Assembly (NCBI GenBank): GCA_964350135.1
Contig: CAYGJN010000027.1
Location: forward strand, 1-25,577
From: CAYGJN01 sp964350135
GTDB taxonomy: Bacteria; Bdellovibrionota; Bacteriovoracia; Bacteriovoracales; Bacteriovoracaceae
Length of the DNA: 25,577 bases
Reading direction: 5' to 3'
Part shown: positions 5,739-12,410 of the stretch, one piece after another
Layout: the number at the start of each line of letters is the position of its first letter
How positions within the stretch are numbered: the stretch's first letter is position 1
Translations under genes and position numbers: made by a program
Notes under the pieces: generated by a model
The model's input: the letters and a program-made list of their open reading frames with translations, nothing else
Told to the model about the DNA's origin: nothing
Database searches by the model: none

Positions 5739-8327
5739 ATGAAAGCGCAAGACATTCGAAAAAGATTCACTGATTTTTTTATAAAGCATGGTCATGAAAA
5801 GATTGCTTCATCATCTTTAGTTCCTCATGACGACCCTACACTTCTTTTTAACAACGCTGGAATGAATCAGTTCAAAGATAATTTCACGGGTAAATCTAAC
5901 CCTAAAAATAAACGAGCAGTTACAATTCAAAAATGTGTACGTGCTGGTGGAAAACATAACGATCTCGAAAATGTTGGCTTTACAGCAAGACACCATACAT
6001 TTTTTGAAATGCTTGGAAATTTTTCTTTTGGAGATTATTTTAAATCTGAAGCAATTGATTTTGCATGGAAGTTTTTAACCGAAGAACTCAAAATCCCAAA
6101 AGATAAACTCTATATTACTGTTCACGACAGCGATGATGAAGCTTTAGAGATTTGGCATAAAGAGCAAGGCATTCCTAAAGATAGAATTTTCAAAAAAGGT
6201 GATAAAGATAATTTCTGGGAGATGGGAGAATTTGGCCCATGCGGCCCATGCAGTGAAATTTTTTATGACCATGGTGAAAAGTACACTGACAAATCCCTCG
6301 ATCCCAAAAAAATCAACGACCTTTTAGACGATGAACTTCGCTATGTAGAGATTTGGAATCTTGTTTTTATGCAGTTTGAGAAAACGCCAAAAGGAAAATT
6401 TGACCTTCCTAAACCCAGTATTGATACTGGTGCTGGTTTAGAAAGAATTGCAACATTGATGCAAGGGAAATATTGGAATTATGATTGCGATCTTTTTGAC
6501 GGCATTATTTCCTCATTAGAAGAATTTTCATCCAAAACTTATACCGACAACAAATACACTTCAAGTTTTAGAGTAATTGGAGATCATATAAGGGCTGCTT
6601 CGATGCTTATAACGGATGGAGTTATTCCATCTAATGAAGGTCGTGGCTATGTTCTTAGAAGAATTATTAGACGTGCTGTTCGCCATATTAGAGAACTTGG
6701 AATATCGGAGCTGACTCTCCACAGACTTGTTCCTGTGGTTTTTGAGTCACTCGGTATGGAGTATACACAAAATCAAAAAGAACAAGACCTGGCCATAAAG
6801 TACTTGAAAATTGAAGAAGAAAAATTTCTTGAAACACTTGATACCGGCATAAAATTTTTGACTGGTGAAATAAAGAAAATGAAAACAGACACCCTCTCTG
6901 GACATATCGCCTTTAAACTTTACGATACTTACGGTTTTCCAATTGATTTAACCGAGGTCATTTTAAGAGAGAAAAACTTAAAGCTTGATGAAGCTGGCTT
7001 TGATAAGTCTATGACTGAACAAAAAGAACGCTCAAGAAAATCCTGGAAAGGTGGTGCTTTAACTGACGACAATAAAAAAGTTTTTTATAAAATTAAAGAA
7101 GACAATGGCATTACAAAGTTTACTGGCTATGAAAAAGCACAAGACAAGGGGAAGCTACTTTTTAAAGAAAAGCTTGATGATGTCTGGGCATTAGTTTTTG
7201 ACCAGACTCCTTTTTATGCAGAATCTGGTGGACAAGCAGGTGATCAGGGCTCAGTTGAAGATGTCTTAATTCTTGATACTCAAAAGCCTGTTGAAGATCT
7301 GCATGTTCTTTATACTGATGACCCTAAAAATTTAGAAGTAGGAAAAACTTACACCCAAACTGTTGACAGTAAAAAAAGAGAACTTACTAAAAGAAATCAC
7401 TCAGCAACGCATTTATTACAATCAGCACTTATTAAGACCCTTGGTACTCATATTAAGCAAGCTGGTTCACATGTTACCCATGAGCGTTTACGTTTTGACT
7501 TCACTCATCCTAGTGCAGTTACTAAAGACGAGCTAAAAGAAGTAAATAGACTCGTAAACGAATATATTAACTCACAATATAATGTTTCCTCTGAGGTTAT
7601 GGATAAAGAAAAGGCCATGAACTCTGGAGCTATTGCTATGTTTGGTGAGAAATATGGAGACTCTGTTAGAGTTATCACAATGGGAGATGCTTCAGTTGAG
7701 TTCTGTGGTGGCACACATGTTTCTAATACAGCAGATATTGGACTTTTCTATCTCACAAGTGAATCATCTTTAAGTAGTGGTGTAAGACGTATTGAAGCAG
7801 TCACAAGCTCAGGAGCTCTTTCTATTCTAAATAAAAGAAGCCAAGTTCTTTCATCTATTGAATCAAGTTTGAATGCTAAAGAAGAAACAGCTGCGGACCT
7901 AGTTGAAAATCTTCAAGCGCAAGTAAAGAAACTCAATAAAGAAAAACAATTATTAAAGGATAAGCTCCAAGGCCTACAAAGTGGTGCACTTTTTGATAAC
8001 CCTGAATCTCTAGGAACTTATGTCTTCAAAGCAGCTAAGGCGCCAGAGGGAAGTGATCTTAGGAAACTATCAGATGATTTTATCTCTCAATACCCTAAAG
8101 GCATTCTTCTTCTTTATGGAGAGAATAAAGGCAAGATTAGTGCTCTTTTAAGAGTTCACAAGTCTAATAAAGATATTAATTGCTCAAAAATTCTGGGGGA
8201 GTCTCTTAAGTCCATTGATGGCCGTGGTGGCGGAAGAGCAGATATGGCCCAAGGATCAGCTGAGGTAAGCGCAGACCTAGGTCATTTTGTAAAAATAACG
8301 AAAGAACTTATAGGAAAAAATTTATGA
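5739..8327 (+). CDS. alaS: Alanine-tRNA ligase
   Basis: AlaRS charges tRNA-Ala in the cytoplasm and hydrolyses mischarged Ser- or Gly-tRNA. At 862 residues it is full length. The class II catalytic core begins at residue 1 (RKRFTDFFIKHGHEKI, FNNAGMNQFKD, ARHHTFFEMLGNFSFGDYF, GPCGPCSE). The tRNA-recognition region includes RGYVLRRIIRRAVRH. The editing domain carries the zinc ligands H554 and H558 in HSATH and C656 and H660 in CGGTH. A coiled-coil segment (~710-745) leads to the C-terminal domain with GRGGGRADMAQGS. ATG 5739 has AGAGGG upstream. The gene overlaps the next one by four bases (ATGA), suggesting co-transcription. A -10-like TATGAT at 5673-5678 may serve it, but no convincing -35 accompanies it. 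Confidence 0.98.
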   Translation: MKAQDIRKRFTDFFIKHGHEKIASSSLVPHDDPTLLFNNAGMNQFKDNFTGKSNPKNKRAVTIQKCVRAGGKHNDLENVGFTARHHTFFEMLGNFSFGDYFKSEAIDFAWKFLTEELKIPKDKLYITVHDSDDEALEIWHKEQGIPKDRIFKKGDKDNFWEMGEFGPCGPCSEIFYDHGEKYTDKSLDPKKINDLLDDELRYVEIWNLVFMQFEKTPKGKFDLPKPSIDTGAGLERIATLMQGKYWNYDCDLFDGIISSLEEFSSKTYTDNKYTSSFRVIGDHIRAASMLITDGVIPSNEGRGYVLRRIIRRAVRHIRELGISELTLHRLVPVVFESLGMEYTQNQKEQDLAIKYLKIEEEKFLETLDTGIKFLTGEIKKMKTDTLSGHIAFKLYDTYGFPIDLTEVILREKNLKLDEAGFDKSMTEQKERSRKSWKGGALTDDNKKVFYKIKEDNGITKFTGYEKAQDKGKLLFKEKLDDVWALVFDQTPFYAESGGQAGDQGSVEDVLILDTQKPVEDLHVLYTDDPKNLEVGKTYTQTVDSKKRELTKRNHSATHLLQSALIKTLGTHIKQAGSHVTHERLRFDFTHPSAVTKDELKEVNRLVNEYINSQYNVSSEVMDKEKAMNSGAIAMFGEKYGDSVRVITMGDASVEFCGGTHVSNTADIGLFYLTSESSLSSGVRRIEAVTSSGALSILNKRSQVLSSIESSLNAKEETAADLVENLQAQVKKLNKEKQLLKDKLQGLQSGALFDNPESLGTYVFKAAKAPEGSDLRKLSDDFISQYPKGILLLYGENKGKISALLRVHKSNKDINCSKILGESLKSIDGRGGGRADMAQGSAEVSADLGHFVKITKELIGKNL

Positions 8328-10042
8328 AATATTTTTTAGCTTTATTATTAATAGTTTTATTTTCTTGCAGGAAAGCAAACCATTCTGCTGACGCTAAAAA
8401 AATTAACCTTCCCTTAGTAGAACAAATAGAAACTCTTGATCCAGCAAATTCTTACGATATGATTTCAGCAAGAGTCTTGTATAGTATTTGTGAACAGCCA
8501 TACCAATATCATTATCTTAAAAGACCATTTGTGCTTGAACCATTGCTCGCAACTAAGATGCCAGAGTTAAGTACAGATCAAAAAACCTTTACTATTAATC
8601 TTCAAAAAGATGTTCTCTACCACGATGATCCTGCTTTTAATGGAAAACCTCGAACGGTTAAAGCAGATGATCTCAAAACTCAAATCAAAAGAATTGCTTT
8701 TACCGGAACTAGATCTAATGGTTGGTTTTTATTTAAAAACCGAATTGTTGGTCTTGATGATTTTAGAAAAAAAGCAAAAAAAATCGAAGATATCGAAACA
8801 ATAAAAGTTAAGGGACTCAAAGTTCTCAACGAACATACCTTGCAAATTAAACTCACCCAGCCCTACCCTCAGCTTAAGTATGTGATGGCCATGTCTTTTA
8901 TGACTCCCACACCTATAGAGTTTGTTAAATATTATCAAAATTCTCTTTCTGAAAATCCTGCTTGTACTGGGCCTTATAAACTTAAAGAGTGGAACAGAGG
9001 CCATAATGTTAAAATTACAAGAAATAAAAACTATAGAGAGGCTTTCTATCCTTCACAAGGAGATCGTTTTGCCAACGCAAATGGATTATTAAATGATGCT
9101 GGAAAAAAAATTCCATTTGTAGATGATATTGAATTTAAGATTCTTAAAGAAAATCAAACTCAATGGCTCAATTTTTTAAATAAAAATATTGATTACCTCC
9201 CTGTTCCTAAAGATAACTTTGGAGCCGCTATTAATGTAACAGGTGGTCTATCTGATGATCTTCTTAAGAAGGGAATTAAACTACAGCTGATGCCTACTCT
9301 TATTTATTGGTGGGTTGGTTTTAATATGAATCACCCAATCCTGGGCAAAAATAAAAACTTCAGAATGGCCATGGCCCACGCTATTGATATAAAAAAATAC
9401 ATTGCTCTTTTTACAAATAATGTTGGTCAAAAAGCCAACTCTATCTTTACTCCTGGCATTCCAGGCTATGACCCAACATCTAAAGTTAATTTTGAATACA
9501 ATATTGAAAAGGCAAAAAATTATCTCGCAAAAGCTGGTTATCCTGAAGGGAAAGGATTACCTGAATTTACCTATGATGTTCGCGGCTCATCTACTTTTAG
9601 TCGTCAAATGGGTGAATTTATCGCCCAATCGTTTTCAAATATTGGGGTAAAAGTTAACGTTGTTGTTAATACCTTCCCGGGCTTTCTTAAAAAACTAAGA
9701 GAGGGCAGACTTCAAATTTGGCTTGATGGTTGGGGGCTTGACTACCCTGATGCAGAAAATATTTCACAACTGCTTTATTCTAGATCACACCCACCTGGTC
9801 CAAACCATTCATACTACACAAGAAAAGAAGTAGATGCGCTTATTGAAAAACTTAAAATTCTGCCTGACGGTGATGAAAAATTTGAACTTATGAAAAAAAT
9901 TCAAAATTATGTATTTGAAGATATGCCTTGGATTCTTCTGTATTACAAAAGGTCATACGTTCTTTATCAGGGACAATTACAAAACTTTAGAAAATCAGAA
10001 ATGATACACAACTATGTGAAGTACCTAAGAAAGACTCCGTGA
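8324..10042 (+). CDS. Peptide/nickel-type ABC substrate-binding lipoprotein (SBP family 5)
   Basis: The 572-residue protein is a family 5 (OppA/DppA-like) solute-binding protein. The N-terminus is a lipoprotein signal with lipobox LFSC (Cys15), so it should be membrane-anchored at the periplasmic side. Family features are LPLVEQIETLDPANSYD near the mature start, FTINLQKDVLYHDDPAFNG, the block GPYKLKEWNRGHNVKI, NKNFRMAMAHAIDIKKYIAL, and LDGWGLDYPDAENISQLLYSRS. Substrates of this family are usually oligopeptides, sometimes nickel or glycans. No permease or ATPase genes are adjacent, so it is an orphan receptor or partners with a transporter elsewhere. Its ATG overlaps the alaS stop (ATGA) with AGGA 8 bp upstream, implying translational coupling. 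Its last 18 bp overlap the convergent receiver-like gene. Confidence 0.92.
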   Translation: MKYFLALLLIVLFSCRKANHSADAKKINLPLVEQIETLDPANSYDMISARVLYSICEQPYQYHYLKRPFVLEPLLATKMPELSTDQKTFTINLQKDVLYHDDPAFNGKPRTVKADDLKTQIKRIAFTGTRSNGWFLFKNRIVGLDDFRKKAKKIEDIETIKVKGLKVLNEHTLQIKLTQPYPQLKYVMAMSFMTPTPIEFVKYYQNSLSENPACTGPYKLKEWNRGHNVKITRNKNYREAFYPSQGDRFANANGLLNDAGKKIPFVDDIEFKILKENQTQWLNFLNKNIDYLPVPKDNFGAAINVTGGLSDDLLKKGIKLQLMPTLIYWWVGFNMNHPILGKNKNFRMAMAHAIDIKKYIALFTNNVGQKANSIFTPGIPGYDPTSKVNFEYNIEKAKNYLAKAGYPEGKGLPEFTYDVRGSSTFSRQMGEFIAQSFSNIGVKVNVVVNTFPGFLKKLREGRLQIWLDGWGLDYPDAENISQLLYSRSHPPGPNHSYYTRKEVDALIEKLKILPDGDEKFELMKKIQNYVFEDMPWILLYYKRSYVLYQGQLQNFRKSEMIHNYVKYLRKTP

Positions 10043-10363
10043 ATCGAGTTTTGACTTAACTTCTTTTATAAGAACAAAAGGATTAAAATCTTTTTTAATA
10101 CCGATAACTTCAATGCCGGCCGAATTAACAAGGTCTTTAACAAGCCCGGTATCACTATCAGTTATAAGAACATCAAACCTATAATTAGTTCTAAACTGCT
10201 CTAATACATCTTCCCAGCCTTCACAAATTATTAGATCTAAATTTTCTAACTCATTTAATCTAGACCCCAAAGAATTTCTAACGAATGTATTTTCACTAAA
10301 AAGAAGCACGTGAGTATTTAGAATTTTTGGCGATAATTTTCCCATGCGGAAACATAACCTCAT
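10025..10363 (-). CDS. Short degenerate response-regulator receiver domain
   Basis: The 112-residue sequence has a receiver-like pattern: strand 1 HVLLFSENTFVRNSL, strand 3 FDVLITDSDTG with the Asp of ITD at the phospho-acceptor position, and a C-terminal IGIKKDFNPFVLIKEVKSKL resembling the conserved K-P-F region. The usual acidic pair after strand 1 (DD) is SE here, and the segment between strand 3 and strand 5 looks shortened. Phosphorylation is therefore doubtful and this may be a pseudo-receiver. There is no output domain. Start choice is uncertain: ATG 10363 and ATG 10345 are both in frame and neither has a well-spaced ribosome site. The 3' end overlaps the convergent binding-protein gene by 18 bp. 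It is divergent from the GNAT-like gene across a 181-bp spacer. Confidence 0.6.
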   Translation of the reverse strand: MRLCFRMGKLSPKILNTHVLLFSENTFVRNSLGSRLNELENLDLIICEGWEDVLEQFRTNYRFDVLITDSDTGLVKDLVNSAGIEVIGIKKDFNPFVLIKEVKSKLDSRSLS

Positions 10364-10476
10364 TGATACATAGCGAGAAGAATTAGTTTTTTTAGAATAA
10401 ATAGAATTATGTTTTACCTCAGGGGTCGTTTAATCAAAGACTTACAAAAGGGGGCGATGCGAAATCCTATAGTGTA

Positions 10477-10495
10477 CTTGTTTACAAGAAACAAG
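10477..10495. promoter_or_regulatory. Repeated CTTGT/ACAAG half-sites in a divergent intergenic region
   Basis: CTTGT (10477-10481), ACAAG (10484-10488) and ACAAG (10491-10495) are evenly spaced by 2 bp. They form two overlapping palindromes between the divergent receiver-like and GNAT-like genes. A -10-like TATAGT (10468-10473) lies just upstream, so the sites would sit at the predicted start point. Operator function is inferred. The rest of this 181-bp spacer shows no small gene. Confidence 0.35.
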
Positions 10496-10544
10496 AGCAA
10501 TGATTTGATTGTAAGCTCTAAACATTTTTCTATTTAACTATTTT

Positions 10545-11168
10545 ATGAATTTAACGCTTCAAGATTTAAAATATGTGATTGTTCCAGCAAAAAGGCCCAG
10601 GCCTCATCAAGAAAAGCATTACGATATGCTCTTTAGTTTCTGGCATCACTCGTTCAAGAAAGTCTTTGAGGAAATTTCAAAACCTAATCAATATAAATTC
10701 AGTGATCAATTCCTACTTCAAGACGAAGTTGGTGGTTTATTTTTTAAAGATCAAGTTGTTGCTATTATTTTTTACTCATGGATAGATTGCAATAGGCCCT
10801 CAGAGTTAGCGCGCAGTTATTTTTCTCATTATACAGATCCAGCAATGAACTTTCTAACTCAACAAAGTAATGAAATTATGGTGATGAGTAATTTAGCAGT
10901 ACACCCTCTTTGGCGTAAAAAAAAGACAAACCTTGATATTGCAAGCCTAATGATTGAGTTTGCAATAAAGAGGTTAAATAATTCAAAAGCATCTCATCTT
11001 ATCTCGTTTACAAGAAATGATAGAAAAATGCATGAAGTTGTATACTCATTTGGAGGTAAACGTATAGATCAACATATAGCTTTTGATATCCCTTCAGATA
11101 TTATCGCAATTTCCAATCAGGGCCTAACAAGAAGTCCCTTAAAAAATACTAGTCCTGAATTTGTCTGA
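10545..11168 (+). CDS. GNAT-fold acyltransferase-like protein
   Basis: The C-terminal two thirds of this 207-residue protein follow the GNAT acyl-CoA-binding fold: EIMVMSNLAVHPLWRKK (strand 4 plus the CoA-binding turn), then a helix IASLMIEFAIKRLNN, a strand SHLISFTRND, and VVYSFGGKRIDQHIAFDI. The Q/RxxGxG/A pyrophosphate loop is poorly conserved here (WRKKKTNLDIA). An N-terminal part around HYDMLFSFWHHSFKKVFEE is reminiscent of long-chain acyl synthases such as FeeM or autoinducer synthases, but only loosely. The substrate is unknown. No ribosome site is seen before ATG 10545. Its last 20 bp overlap the convergent XRE regulator gene. Confidence 0.62.
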   Translation: MNLTLQDLKYVIVPAKRPRPHQEKHYDMLFSFWHHSFKKVFEEISKPNQYKFSDQFLLQDEVGGLFFKDQVVAIIFYSWIDCNRPSELARSYFSHYTDPAMNFLTQQSNEIMVMSNLAVHPLWRKKKTNLDIASLMIEFAIKRLNNSKASHLISFTRNDRKMHEVVYSFGGKRIDQHIAFDIPSDIIAISNQGLTRSPLKNTSPEFV

Positions 11169-11424
11169 AATACTCTTCCATTGAAATCTTAGTCGCTTCT
11201 GTATAAAGATTCACAACATCTTTTGAAGACATATTATAGATTTCCATTAATTGAGGAATTACTTTTTTAGGAGGAAGGCATTGACCTCTTTCCCAGTTTG
11301 CAACAAATTGAGGTTTAATCTCAAGTTTATGAGCAATAATAGTACGGGAGAGACCAAGATTTTCTCTTTTTGCCTTAAATGTTTTTCCGATAATTATGTT
11401 TTTAATTCTACTTATAGCAACCAC
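11149..11424 (-). CDS. XRE-family helix-turn-helix transcription regulator
   Basis: The 91-residue protein contains a Cro/C1-type helix-turn-helix: FKAKRENLGLSRTIIAHKLEIKPQFVANWERGQCLPPKKVIPQL, with the typical scanning pattern xxR..lGLS...iA..l.....fv..wErG...P. A short helical tail (NLYTEATKISMEEYFRQI) follows and could serve dimerisation. It starts at GTG 11424, supported by AAAGGA 6 bp upstream (complement of 11431-11436). It is divergent from the exported protein gene at 11614 across a 189-bp spacer containing inverted repeats, which are candidates for its own operator. Its 3' end overlaps the GNAT-like gene by 20 bp. The regulated genes are unknown; phage or toxin-antitoxin partners are not visible nearby. 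Confidence 0.85.
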   Translation of the reverse strand: MVAISRIKNIIIGKTFKAKRENLGLSRTIIAHKLEIKPQFVANWERGQCLPPKKVIPQLMEIYNMSSKDVVNLYTEATKISMEEYFRQIQD

Positions 11425-11507
11425 AATTTTTCCTTTAGCAAGCTGAGGATATTATAGGAACCTAGGACCATAAGGCGAGGGAAGTTGAAAAATATACACG
11501 GTTATTT

Positions 11508-11522
11508 AGGCAAAAATTGCCT
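11508..11522. promoter_or_regulatory. Inverted repeat in the XRE divergent promoter region
   Basis: AGGCAA (11508-11513) and TTGCCT (11517-11522) are perfect 6-bp arms around AAA. They lie between the divergent XRE regulator (start 11424) and the exported protein gene (start 11614). They suit a dimeric repressor site; there is no T-tract to suggest a terminator. Confidence 0.4.
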
Positions 11523-11574
11523 CTTGATATTCAAACTCTCATCAAATCTAGATCTACATCGATAAGCAAGCATC

Positions 11575-11609
11575 ACGTTCACCTGCTAACAACTGAACGT
11601 AGAGGTTAG
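11575..11609 (+). promoter_or_regulatory. Hairpin, possible pseudoknot, next to the ribosome binding site
   Basis: ACGTTCA (11575-11581) pairs with TGAACGT (11594-11600) around a 12-nt loop. The Shine-Dalgarno AGAGG (11601-11605) directly follows. CTAAC in the loop (11586-11590) is complementary to GTTAG (11605-11609), which overlaps the end of the ribosome site and would form an H-type pseudoknot. The ATG is at 11614. Confidence 0.4.
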
Positions 11610-11613
11610 AATT

Positions 11614-12012
11614 ATGAGAAGGTTCCTGCAAACCATAGCTATAGTTCTGATATGGACTATAACCTCATCCTCGGCCAGAGAGTATGTGGTCTATAATATC
11701 GGAATTGAAATCCCAATGTCTGATGAGGTCATTCCTAAGAAGAATTTTTATATCAACATGGGATCAAACCAAGGTCTTCGTGAAGGCGTCGTTGTTGATG
11801 TCTTTAGAGTTGTTTCTCGAATTGATCCATACAAAACTAAAAAACGATTTAACTATAAAGTAAAAATAGGTGAACTTGAAATTCTCCACTCAGAAGATGA
11901 TTCGGCCATCGCCAGCATGAGTAGTCTCAAAAACACAGACAAGGATGCTCTGTACTTTGAAGTTGACGGAATAATGATAGGCGATCATGTGGCTGTGAAA
12001 ATAGACCAGTGA
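11614..12012 (+). CDS. Small exported protein resembling the FlgT C-terminal domain
   Basis: The 132-residue protein has a signal peptide (RFLQTIAIVLIWTITSSSA-R). The mature part is short and beta-rich, with FYINMGSNQGLREGVVVDVFRVVSR, a block typical of the FlgT C-terminal fold (N-x-G-S-x-x-G-L-x-x-G) seen in flagellar T-ring and similar cell-envelope proteins. It then has KVKIGELEILHSEDDSAIASM and ends DGIMIGDHVAVKIDQ. Full FlgT proteins are much longer, so this is a stand-alone domain with an unknown partner; a periplasmic role is likely. AGAGG precedes ATG 11614, directly behind a hairpin. A strong terminator stem begins within the last sense codons and includes the TGA stop. Confidence 0.65.
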   Translation: MRRFLQTIAIVLIWTITSSSAREYVVYNIGIEIPMSDEVIPKKNFYINMGSNQGLREGVVVDVFRVVSRIDPYKTKKRFNYKVKIGELEILHSEDDSAIASMSSLKNTDKDALYFEVDGIMIGDHVAVKIDQ

Positions 12013-12044
12013 TAGAGGGCCTGCTCTCTATTACTGGCTCTTTT
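12006..12044. terminator. Bidirectional terminator overlapping the stop codon
   Basis: A 14-bp stem (12006-12019 with 12024-12037, two G-U pairs, loop CCTG) is followed by CTCTTTT on the plus strand. On the minus strand a weaker T-rich run (TCTATTTT) follows. It serves the gene ending at 12012 and probably also the convergent gene ending at 12043. Confidence 0.75.
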
Positions 12045-12303
12045 AATACTCATAGAAAAGATCCATTAATGGTCTGCATTTTATGATAGTACCAAACATG
12101 ATTTGAGTATTAACTCCTCTAACATCGACACTAACAATATACTCCTCTCCTTCAGTAATCTTTGTCCCTGAAGATATTTTTAAGAGAAGTGATTTAATCT
12201 TTAAACCGTTCCAATAACCTCTAAAGTGAAATGTTCCTATCAAGTAATCTTTATTCCCAGACACTAGTTTTTCGCACGGTGCAATAACAATTATTCGTTT
12301 CAT
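12043..12303 (-). CDS. Small hypothetical protein, possibly OB-like beta barrel
   Basis: I do not recognise this 86-residue protein. It begins MKRIIVIAPCEKLVSG and is mostly predicted beta strand. ITEGEEYIVSVDVRGVNTQIMFGTII resembles a strand-turn-strand pair of an OB-type barrel. There is no signal peptide or membrane helix. ATG 12303 lacks a clear ribosome site, though the codon pattern and the terminator exactly at its 3' end support a real gene. It is divergent from the acyl-CoA synthetase gene across a 107-bp AT-rich spacer and convergent with the FlgT-C-like gene. No function is assigned. Confidence 0.55.
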   Translation of the reverse strand: MKRIIVIAPCEKLVSGNKDYLIGTFHFRGYWNGLKIKSLLLKISSGTKITEGEEYIVSVDVRGVNTQIMFGTIIKCRPLMDLFYEY

Positions 12304-12359
12304 AATTTAATTAATGCAAGCTTTACCAATAAGAGCTGTATTTAAATGCCTTGTTTATT

Positions 12360-12365
12360 TATAAT
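12360..12365 (+). promoter_or_regulatory. Consensus -10 element upstream of the acyl-CoA synthetase
   Basis: TATAAT at 12360-12365 matches the sigma-70 -10 consensus. The -35 at 17-18 bp spacing (CTGTAT/TGTATT) is weak. A small GGTT/AACC palindrome (12368-12378) lies at the predicted start. AAAGGG precedes ATG 12411. Confidence 0.4.
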
Positions 12366-12410
12366 TAGGTTCGTAACCATTCATTTATTGATCAGTTAAA
12401 GGGTTTAAAT

